From SCGC-AAA076-P13 sp964613455 (lineage in GTDB: Bacteria; Pseudomonadota; Gammaproteobacteria; Magnimaribacterales; D2472): a DNA stretch of 43,084 nucleotides. The notes below the pieces were generated by a model. That model made no database searches, was not told the origin of the DNA, and saw only the letters and a program-made list of their open reading frames with translations. The DNA lies in NCBI GenBank assembly GCA_964613455.1, contig CAZTGS010000009.1, positions 1 through 43,084 of the forward strand, given 5' to 3'. Below, in pieces: positions 31,973 to 39,636 of the stretch. Position 1 is the stretch's first letter; each line of letters begins with the position of its first letter. The translations under genes were made by a program, and so were the position numbers.

Positions 31973-34897
31973 ATGTTAAAAAAATTACTATTCATATTTC
32001 CGTTGGTTATATCAACTTATTCATTTGCTCAAGATGAGGCAGCAGATTCGGATGTAGAAGAGGTTGTGACTGTTGGGTCTCAAATCAAAGGCGCTAAAAT
32101 TTCAGGAGCATTGCCAGTTACTGTCCTAACATCAGATGATATTGATGTTTTGGGTTTAGAAGATGGAACAGAGCTTCTTGAAAACCTTGCTGAACAAGGT
32201 CTTAACTATTTCTCAGAAGCTGAATCAGACTCTGGCGGTGTTAACTCTGCTAGGGGAGATGTAGGTGCCTATAATATTAGGAATATGGGAGTAGGTAATA
32301 CTCTTACTTTATTAAATGGCAGAAGGCTTGTTAATAATGCTGGATATCAAACTGAGCTTCTTGGCGGAGACTATGTTCCAACTATGTCAGTAAACTCAAA
32401 TCTTATTCCAACTATGGGGCTTGATAGAGTCGAGCTTTTAAAAGATGGAGCATCTGCTATTTATGGTGCTGATGCAGTTGCGGGTGTTGTTAATAATGTT
32501 ATGGCAACAAACTTTGTTGGTTTTGATGTGGCTTATAGACAACAAAGCTATGATCATTTTGCAGCTGAAGATGACAGATTAACTCTGAAATATGGTGTAG
32601 ATTTAAATGAAGGAGCTACTAATGTTTCTGTGATGTATGACTACTATGATAGAGATGCTATAAAAGCAAGTGAAGATCCAAGATGGGGCAACTCAGATCA
32701 CAGAGGATTAATTCCAGCTGATTCCTTATGGGCTAATGACTCAAGTTTTAATAATAGATACTCAGGAAAATGGGCACAACTAGATATGAGAGGCAGAACC
32801 GATTACTCAGATAGTGCAGGTGAAATGCAGATAATTCCAATTGGAGATCCTAGGTGCGACAGATCAGATTCAAAAGATACTGGTTATGGAACATGTCTAG
32901 CTGTTGATACTACAGATATGGCTAATGGAGAATACTATATCAATCCAGGTCAAATAAGAGACTACAGAGGCCAATTAGAAAGAGATAATCTTTTTGTTTT
33001 TATTAATCATGAAATGTCAGACGGCAAAGAACTTTTTGCTGAAATTGGTTCATATAGTTCAGAATATTCAAGAAATAAAGAGCCAGCTGGTGATTTTAGT
33101 ACTGCACTGCTTGAACTAGGTTCTGATTATTACTATTCTGCTGCCATAGGCCTGACTGCAGATAACTCATCTTCTAGAAAGAATATTAGAATTGATAACT
33201 GGAGACCTGATATTGGTCCTAGGGTTATTAATGTTGAAAAAGAAACATACAGATATCTAGTAGGTTTAAGAGGCACAACTGATTCAGGTTGGGATTGGGA
33301 ATCTGCAGTACTTTATTCAAAAGCAGATTCTGAAGATGAGACTAATAACAGATTGTCTAATTCGCTACTTCAAGCTGGCCTAAATGGTACAACTGCGGCA
33401 ACAGCAATTAATATTTTTTCATCTGATGTTAAGACTGCTCTAGCTCCAGCAATAGTCGATGTTTTTAGAAATGATTCAAGTTCTTTAAGTTCGATTGATT
33501 TTAAAGCAAGTAACCCAGAAGTTATGATGGCACCAGCTGGTCCTGTAGCAATGGTATATGGTTTTGAGTACAGAAAAGAAGCTTATCGTGATAATAGAGA
33601 TCCTAGATTGGATGGAACTATTCAATTTACCTCATTGGTGACTGGACTAGGATTCCCGTTTGTTGGTGATGTTTTGGGTTCAAGTCCTACTGCAGATACT
33701 GCCGGTAAGAGAACTACCGCATCAGCATTTGTTGAATTGCAGCTCCCGCTAACTGAAAATATTGATACTCAGATAGCAGTACGTCATGAGAGTCCAGACG
33801 ACACTGATTCTTCAACCGTTGGTAAATTTGCATTAGGTTGGGATATCCATGAAGACTTACTAATTAGAGCATCTGCATCAACATCATTCAGAGTGCCAAA
33901 CTTAATACAACAAAATCAATTATATGTTCCTAGACAGGGAAGTATTGATGATGCTGTCGGCGAATATGTGGGTGCCAATGATCCGCTTGATGATAGATAT
34001 TCAATGCAGAGTTTTAGATTATTAAATCCAAATCTAACACCAGAGACTTCTACAAACACTTCTGTAGGTATAGTATATTCACCTTCAATTATCGATGGCT
34101 TAACAGTTACTTTTGATAAATGGGAAATATCAAAGGAAGATACTATAGTTCTTCTTGGAAGAACAAATGCACTAGTTGCTGACTTACTTTTAAGGATTGA
34201 ACATGGGGCTAGTAACTGTGCCGGCTTTAATAATCCGAATGTTGTAAGAGATGCAAATCCTGGTTATACGGCTGCAGAAATTGCTAAATTTACAGCTAAA
34301 GGAATATGTCCTGCTGGCGAAGCTCAAATCGTTTATGACCCATACGAAAATGCTGCTACAAGAACAATTGCTGGTAGTGATCTTGGTGTTTATTACGACC
34401 TTGATACAAATGTTGGTAGATTAAGACTTTCTGCAAATTACTCCAAAACAGATGAGTTTACACAAAAACCAACTGCTGGTTATAAAGCCTTAGAAGATGC
34501 ACAAAACAGTGGAGTGATTCCTTTTGATATAGCTCTGAATGGTTTTGGTGATCTTGCAAAGCAAGATGGAAACTACGTTGAAAAGACTAGCATTAAAGCT
34601 ACATACACAATTGGAGATTGGGGTGTTCAACTCTCATCTTTAACAAAAGGTGATTTTTATCAAAGTAGTGAAACTAAAGCGGATGGAACAAGGTATGTTA
34701 TTCCAGAGATGAGCACTATGAACGCATCAATATATTATAAATTTGATATAGGTGATTCAAAAGCAAGAATCAAACTTGCTGTGAAAAACATTGATGATGA
34801 GAGAGCGCCACTTGCGGACAGATTCTACGGATTCTTTGCAGACGCTCATCAGGATATGGGTAGAAATACATATCTTGATTTCAAAATGTCATTTTAA
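31973..34897 (+). CDS. TonB-dependent outer-membrane receptor
   Basis: A 974-residue active-transport porin energised by TonB. The signal peptide ends at SFAQ (about residue 20), followed by an acidic stretch and a TonB-box-like EEVVTVGSQI (about 29-38). The plug domain runs to about 180 (PVTVLTSDDI, YNIRNMGVGNTLTLLNGRRLV, LDRVELLKDGASAIYGADAVAGVVNNVM), and the 22-strand barrel fills the rest with a typical aromatic C-terminus (YLDFKMSF). The length and plug sequences are like the large receptors of marine bacteria that import organic substrates rather than siderophores; the substrate is not readable. Divergent LysR control and the downstream transporter and hydrolases suggest amino-acid or peptide-like conjugates. 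A strong terminator follows. Confidence 0.95.
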   Translation: MLKKLLFIFPLVISTYSFAQDEAADSDVEEVVTVGSQIKGAKISGALPVTVLTSDDIDVLGLEDGTELLENLAEQGLNYFSEAESDSGGVNSARGDVGAYNIRNMGVGNTLTLLNGRRLVNNAGYQTELLGGDYVPTMSVNSNLIPTMGLDRVELLKDGASAIYGADAVAGVVNNVMATNFVGFDVAYRQQSYDHFAAEDDRLTLKYGVDLNEGATNVSVMYDYYDRDAIKASEDPRWGNSDHRGLIPADSLWANDSSFNNRYSGKWAQLDMRGRTDYSDSAGEMQIIPIGDPRCDRSDSKDTGYGTCLAVDTTDMANGEYYINPGQIRDYRGQLERDNLFVFINHEMSDGKELFAEIGSYSSEYSRNKEPAGDFSTALLELGSDYYYSAAIGLTADNSSSRKNIRIDNWRPDIGPRVINVEKETYRYLVGLRGTTDSGWDWESAVLYSKADSEDETNNRLSNSLLQAGLNGTTAATAINIFSSDVKTALAPAIVDVFRNDSSSLSSIDFKASNPEVMMAPAGPVAMVYGFEYRKEAYRDNRDPRLDGTIQFTSLVTGLGFPFVGDVLGSSPTADTAGKRTTASAFVELQLPLTENIDTQIAVRHESPDDTDSSTVGKFALGWDIHEDLLIRASASTSFRVPNLIQQNQLYVPRQGSIDDAVGEYVGANDPLDDRYSMQSFRLLNPNLTPETSTNTSVGIVYSPSIIDGLTVTFDKWEISKEDTIVLLGRTNALVADLLLRIEHGASNCAGFNNPNVVRDANPGYTAAEIAKFTAKGICPAGEAQIVYDPYENAATRTIAGSDLGVYYDLDTNVGRLRLSANYSKTDEFTQKPTAGYKALEDAQNSGVIPFDIALNGFGDLAKQDGNYVEKTSIKATYTIGDWGVQLSSLTKGDFYQSSETKADGTRYVIPEMSTMNASIYYKFDIGDSKARIKLAVKNIDDERAPLADRFYGFFADAHQDMGRNTYLDFKMSF

Positions 34898-34913
34898 TAT
34901 TATTAAAATAATT

Positions 34914-34939
34914 AAAGGGAGTTCTTACTCCCTTTTTTT
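34914..34939 (+). terminator. Intrinsic terminator after the TonB-dependent receptor gene
   Basis: GGGAGT, loop TCTT, ACTCCC is a 6-bp G+C-containing stem extended by AAA upstream and a 7-base T-run downstream. It lies 17-42 bases past the receptor stop and should limit, but perhaps not abolish, transcription of the transporter gene 25 bases further on. Confidence 0.87.
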
Positions 34940-34964
34940 ATAAAAAAAGTTTAGGATATAAATT

Positions 34965-36464
34965 ATGCCGGCATATAAAAATAAAGGTTTTTTCATAGGT
35001 TTAATAGCCTTTAGCACCATTGTTGCCTGCGGCATCTTTAACTTTATTCCTTCAAGCCTAATTGCTCTTGAGGGAGCTTCATTCGAAACAAACAAAGGTA
35101 TTCAGTTTGTAAGTAGTCAATCTGCATGGTTTGTTTTAGCGGTCCTTGTGTTAATGGCAATTTGGTGGGCCACCGAAGCACTTCCTGTTGCCGTAACTTC
35201 TTTATTGCCGTTAGCTTTATTCCCATTATTAAATGTAGCTAACTTTCAAATAGCAGCTAATCCGTATGCTAATAAAAATATTTACTTATTTTTAGGCGGA
35301 TTTATTTTAGCTCTTGGAATAGAAAGTTCAGGACTGCATAAAAGAATGGCATTAAGGATGATTATCTCAATAGGATCAAGTGGTTCAAAGCTTATTGGTG
35401 GTTTTATGATTGTTGCAGCTTCCGTGAGCATGTTTGTTATGAATACATCTACCACATTAATGTTATTACCTATTGGACTTGCTGTTTGCACAGTCGTTGC
35501 TAAAACTATTCCTAACATATCCAATCAACAACAAAAATATTTTGACACAGCTTTGATGCTAGGTATTGCATATGCCGCAACCATTGGAGGCATGTCAACT
35601 ATCATTGGCACAGCTCCTAATTTAGTTTTTGTTACGTTTATGGAAGAGCAATACGGAATTAAAATTGATTTCTTTAGCTGGATGAAACTTGGAGTGCCAG
35701 TTGCCTTGGTTATGTTAATTTCTGCATGGTTAATTCTTACAAAATTTGTATTTCCAACTACCTTTATTGCTACAACTGAAACCAAATCAAAGTTAAATCA
35801 AATGCTATATGACCTTGGTCCTTTAACCAAGGATGAAATAAAAATTGCTCTTATTTTTGCATCAGCTGTCTTGGCTTGGATGACCAGTAGACTTATCAGA
35901 GAAACTTTTGGAATTGGTCTTGAAGATGCAGGTGTTGCAATTATTGTGTCTATTTTACTTTTTATGATCCCATCATCTTCCAATAAAGGTGATCTTATGC
36001 ATTGGGATAAAACCACTAAGTTGCCCTGGGGTCTTTTAATATTATTTGGAGGTGGTTTATCTTTAGCTGCTCAAGTATCAAGCTCAGGTTTAGGCATATG
36101 GATTGGTCAAGGCCTGGTTGTTCTTCAAAGCGTTGAACCAATAATTTTAATTTTTGCTGTTGCAACTTTAATAATATTTTTAACTGAAATGACAAGTAAT
36201 GTTGCTACTACAAGTACTTTTCTTCCAGTGATAGGTGCTTTAGCAATAGCAATAGGTGTTGTTCCAGTTTCTTTAACAATTCCAGTTTGTTTGGCTGCCA
36301 GTTGTGCATTTATGCTTCCTGTGGCAACACCGCCAAATGCCATTGTTTATGGATCTGGTAAATTCACTATAGCCACAATGATGAAAGCAGGGTTCTTTTT
36401 AAATTTAGTAGGTATCGTAGTTGTAACTTTATTTTCTTACTTCTTAGCTCCTTTAGTTTTTTAA
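34965..36464 (+). CDS. DASS/SLC13-family anion (di/tricarboxylate-type) symporter
   Basis: A 499-residue inner-membrane transporter with about 11-13 hydrophobic segments. The stretch AIWWATEALPVAVTSLLPLALFPLL (about residues 65-89) is diagnostic of the SLC13 family, usually sodium-coupled importers of dicarboxylates, citrate or sulfate. The two substrate/sodium-binding hairpin motifs, SNT in characterised members, read MNT (in FVMNTSTTLMLLP) and SNV (in EMTSNVATTSTFLP). The Met for Ser change suggests an altered site. The gene follows the receptor terminator, has a weak AGGATA ribosome site, and its stop directly abuts the gamma-glutamyltransferase ATG. Glutamate-like dianions are a reasonable but unproven substrate. 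Confidence 0.88.
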   Translation: MPAYKNKGFFIGLIAFSTIVACGIFNFIPSSLIALEGASFETNKGIQFVSSQSAWFVLAVLVLMAIWWATEALPVAVTSLLPLALFPLLNVANFQIAANPYANKNIYLFLGGFILALGIESSGLHKRMALRMIISIGSSGSKLIGGFMIVAASVSMFVMNTSTTLMLLPIGLAVCTVVAKTIPNISNQQQKYFDTALMLGIAYAATIGGMSTIIGTAPNLVFVTFMEEQYGIKIDFFSWMKLGVPVALVMLISAWLILTKFVFPTTFIATTETKSKLNQMLYDLGPLTKDEIKIALIFASAVLAWMTSRLIRETFGIGLEDAGVAIIVSILLFMIPSSSNKGDLMHWDKTTKLPWGLLILFGGGLSLAAQVSSSGLGIWIGQGLVVLQSVEPIILIFAVATLIIFLTEMTSNVATTSTFLPVIGALAIAIGVVPVSLTIPVCLAASCAFMLPVATPPNAIVYGSGKFTIATMMKAGFFLNLVGIVVVTLFSYFLAPLVF

Positions 36465-38198
36465 ATGCGATTAATCTTATTACTTCTACTAACTTCACAT
36501 AGCTTATATTCAAAACAAAGTTATATTGATTATGTATCACCTTTTCATCCTGTTGTTGGTAATACCGGCATGGTTGCTTCCCAAAACTTTCTTTCATCAC
36601 AAATTGGAATAGAAGTCTTAAATATGGGCGGTAACGCAGTTGATGCTGCTGTTGCAGTTGGGTTCTCTCTTGCTATAACGCTTCCAAGAGCTGGAAATCT
36701 AGGCGGCGGTGGATTCATGATGGTTTACATTAAAGAGAGAGATGAAATCTTTTATATAGACTATAGAAGCAGATCCCCATTAAATTCAAATATTAGAAAT
36801 ATTTTTAATTTAAAAGATAATGCAAAAGATTCTGCACCCATAAATTTTAGTAACGATAAATTCGATATAGTTAGATACGGATATCATGCTCCAGCAATAC
36901 CAGGAACTGTTGCAGGGTTACTAGATGCTCATGCCAACTTTGGTTCACTTTCTTTGGAGGAAATACTTTTACCTGTTATCAATCAAGCAAAGAAAGGCAT
37001 TTTAGTTACATATGATCTAAACAAAGCCATTGAAAGCTCTCCTCAGCTTAAAAATGATCCAGAATCAAAAAAAATATACTTTTTAGATAACAAACCTTTA
37101 CCTGAAAATTATTTGATGAAAAGACCTGATTTAGCAAACACACTAACTTTAATCGCGGAGAATGGAAAAGAGGGCTTTTATAAAGGAGAGGTAGCTAACA
37201 AATTTATAAAAGCTATGAAGGCAAATAATGGTCTTTTTGAGCAAGAAGATTTGGATACATATCAAGCTAAAATAAGAATGCCAATAGTTGCTTCTTACAG
37301 AAATAATACTGTCTTTACATCAGGACCTCCCTCAGGTGGAGGCATTACTTTATTAACAGCCCTTAATGTTTTAAGTTTTTTTGATTTAAAAAAATATAAA
37401 AGTAATTCTATCTACACTTACCATCTTTTATCTGAAGCATTAAGAAGAGGGCATAACAATAGGTCTCATTTTGTTGGCGATCCTGATTATTTTAACGTCC
37501 CTGTAGAAAGCCTTTTATCCAAGGATCGAATAGTAGAGTTGGTAAAATCTATAGATATGAAAAAAGCTAGTAAATCTACTTCGGTAAAACCTTTAAATTT
37601 AATAAAAGAAGGAAGAGATACAACTCATTTTTCAATAATTGATAAAGAGGGAAACGCCGTTTCTAATACTTACACTCTTGGGTATTCATTTGGTTCAGGA
37701 GTAACAATCCCTGGTACAGGCATATTAATGAACAATCAAATGAATAATTTTGCATATAGTTATGGTGATAAAAAAGAAAGAGGAAGAGCTGCTAGCTTTG
37801 GAAATAAATTTGAACCAGGAAAAAAACCTATGAGCACTATGGCGCCTGTAATGGTATTTAATGAAGACAATAAACTATTACTAATTACAGGATCTCCTGG
37901 AGGAGCACTAATTCCAGCTGCAATCCTGAGAGTCATTACAGGCGTAATAGATTTTGATTTAAATATTGGTGAAGCAACAATGCTAACAAGAGTACATAAG
38001 GATTGGCCAAAGCCTGGCATTCGTTATGAAAAAACGTTAACTCCGATTGTGGTTAAGCGATTAAAGGATATGGGACACGGTGCAACTAGTGATAAAACAA
38101 TGGGCAGCACTCAAAGTATCCATATTATTGATGGAGTGAACTACGGATACTCTGACTTAAGAAGACCAGGCGCAGGTGTTTCTATACAGCCTAATTAG
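36465..38198 (+). CDS. ggt: Gamma-glutamyltransferase (gamma-glutamyltranspeptidase), secreted
   Basis: A 577-residue N-terminal-nucleophile hydrolase that removes or transfers gamma-glutamyl groups from glutathione and related compounds. A short signal peptide (MRLILLLLLTSHSLYS) sends it to the periplasm. The large-subunit part has GMVASQNFLSSQIGIEVLNMGGNAVDAAVAVGF and GNLGGGGFMMVY. The self-cleavage site and nucleophile is Thr386 in GRDTTHFS, equivalent to Thr391 of the E. coli enzyme, followed by GNAVSNTYTLGYSFGSGV and the late GSPGG motif. The enzyme looks complete. Its ATG follows the transporter stop with no gap, so the two are coupled. The end overlaps the convergent M20 gene by 8 bases. 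Confidence 0.95.
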   Translation: MRLILLLLLTSHSLYSKQSYIDYVSPFHPVVGNTGMVASQNFLSSQIGIEVLNMGGNAVDAAVAVGFSLAITLPRAGNLGGGGFMMVYIKERDEIFYIDYRSRSPLNSNIRNIFNLKDNAKDSAPINFSNDKFDIVRYGYHAPAIPGTVAGLLDAHANFGSLSLEEILLPVINQAKKGILVTYDLNKAIESSPQLKNDPESKKIYFLDNKPLPENYLMKRPDLANTLTLIAENGKEGFYKGEVANKFIKAMKANNGLFEQEDLDTYQAKIRMPIVASYRNNTVFTSGPPSGGGITLLTALNVLSFFDLKKYKSNSIYTYHLLSEALRRGHNNRSHFVGDPDYFNVPVESLLSKDRIVELVKSIDMKKASKSTSVKPLNLIKEGRDTTHFSIIDKEGNAVSNTYTLGYSFGSGVTIPGTGILMNNQMNNFAYSYGDKKERGRAASFGNKFEPGKKPMSTMAPVMVFNEDNKLLLITGSPGGALIPAAILRVITGVIDFDLNIGEATMLTRVHKDWPKPGIRYEKTLTPIVVKRLKDMGHGATSDKTMGSTQSIHIIDGVNYGYSDLRRPGAGVSIQPN

Positions 38199-39636
38199 TT
38201 TTCCTGTAATCAAGTGGCGGCTTCCTGTCACCCAATAAGGCTTTATATTTAAAGTCTTTACCAACTCGCATTTCTAATTCTTTATTTGCTTCATCAACAA
38301 TAGATGGATTTTGATATATATCCAATGCAGTTGCTGCAATTGTTTGAGCTGCAAGTTTAGTTCCCTTAAGTCCTATCGAAGTTCCACCTGAAGCAACAGC
38401 TTGCCATGAGTGAGCAGCTGTTCCAGGAACCCATGTAGCAGTTCTTATTCCAGCGGTTGGTACTAGCCAACTAACATCACCTACATCTGTAGATCCAAAG
38501 CTATGTGAACTTTTATATTCTTGTATAGTTTCTTGAGATCCAATTTCTTCAGAAGGCTTTATAAAAGTTTTATATATAGTATTTGCAAATTGATTTTCAT
38601 CATTTGAATAGCTTATGCCTCCATAGGAAACGAGATTGTTATACATTAATTTTTGAATACTTTCATTTGGCAGTAACGAGTAATTTCCATGCATTACTTC
38701 ATAGGTCATTGAAGTGCCCGTTCCAATGGCAGCTCCTTCAGCAGTCTTAACTACTCTTTTAAATAATTCTTCAACAACATACATTTCTGGATTTCTTACA
38801 TAGTAATAAACCTCTGCAAGATCAGGAACAACATTTGGAGCCAAACCTCCCTTGGTAATAACATAATGCATCCTTGATTCTTGAGGAACATGCTCTCTCA
38901 TCATATTAACCATCATATTCATTGCTTCAACACCATCTAAAGCAGACCTACCTTTTTCTGGAGCTCCTGCGGCATGTGCTGAAATTCCATTAAATGTAAA
39001 TTTTGCAGATTTATTTGAATTTGATGTTCTAGGATTTGCAGAATTCACACTATCTGGATGCCAGTGCAAAACTACATCCACGTCATCAAACAAACCTTCT
39101 CGAACCATATATACTTTTCCAGAGCCGCCTTCTTCAGCTGGTGTGCCATAAAATCTAATAGTTCCTTGGACATTACTTTCAACCAACCATTCTTTTACGC
39201 TGACTGCTGCCCAAGCAGAAGCAGCACCAAATAGATGATGACCACAAGCTTGACCAGCTCCTGTTTCATTATTAGCAACCTCTTTAAAAGGGGAATTTGT
39301 TTGAGCAAGTCCCGGAAGGGCATCGAACTCTCCAAGAATTCCTATAACCGGTCCACCTGATCCAAACTCAGCAACAAAAGCTGTGGGTATTCCTGCAACT
39401 CCTTTTGTGATTTTAAATCCTTCTTTTTCAAGTTCTTGAGATAATAATTGAGAGCTTTTGTTTTCTTGATAGCCAAGCTCAGCATGATCCCATATTTTTA
39501 ATGCAACATCTTCAAATTGTTGTTGATGAGAATTTATACTATCGTTAATAACAGAAGCATTTACTTGTCCTTGAAAAAGAAAAAATATTACGAAACTAAA
39601 TATTTGCCTTTGAATTTTATTTTTTTGCCTACCCAT
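38191..39636 (-). CDS. M20-family amidohydrolase, AbgB-like (aminobenzoyl-glutamate hydrolase subunit B type), exported
   Basis: A 481-residue zinc peptidase-like protein. It follows E. coli AbgB closely: GILGEFDALPG, GQACGHHLFG, FYGTPAEEGGSGKVYMVREGLFDDVD, LHWHP, GISAHAAGAPEKGRSALDGVEAMNMM, and late STDVGDVSW and GTAAHSWQAV. These contain the expected His, Asp and Glu metal ligands. AbgB acts with AbgA to split p-aminobenzoyl-glutamate. Unlike cytoplasmic AbgB, this one starts with a signal peptide (basic MGRQKNKIQR, hydrophobic core, cleavage after QVNA at 27). The ATG is confirmed by GGGAG seven bases upstream, although it overlaps the previous gene by 49 bases. No abgA gene is present here. 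Confidence 0.87.
   Translation of the reverse strand: MGRQKNKIQRQIFSFVIFFLFQGQVNASVINDSINSHQQQFEDVALKIWDHAELGYQENKSSQLLSQELEKEGFKITKGVAGIPTAFVAEFGSGGPVIGILGEFDALPGLAQTNSPFKEVANNETGAGQACGHHLFGAASAWAAVSVKEWLVESNVQGTIRFYGTPAEEGGSGKVYMVREGLFDDVDVVLHWHPDSVNSANPRTSNSNKSAKFTFNGISAHAAGAPEKGRSALDGVEAMNMMVNMMREHVPQESRMHYVITKGGLAPNVVPDLAEVYYYVRNPEMYVVEELFKRVVKTAEGAAIGTGTSMTYEVMHGNYSLLPNESIQKLMYNNLVSYGGISYSNDENQFANTIYKTFIKPSEEIGSQETIQEYKSSHSFGSTDVGDVSWLVPTAGIRTATWVPGTAAHSWQAVASGGTSIGLKGTKLAAQTIAATALDIYQNPSIVDEANKELEMRVGKDFKYKALLGDRKPPLDYRKTN

Noticed and set aside
35044..36343. Several 60-86 codon minus-strand frames opposite the SLC13 transporter gene
   Set aside because: They are shadows of hydrophobic codons on the coding strand and none has a ribosome site or recognisable domain.
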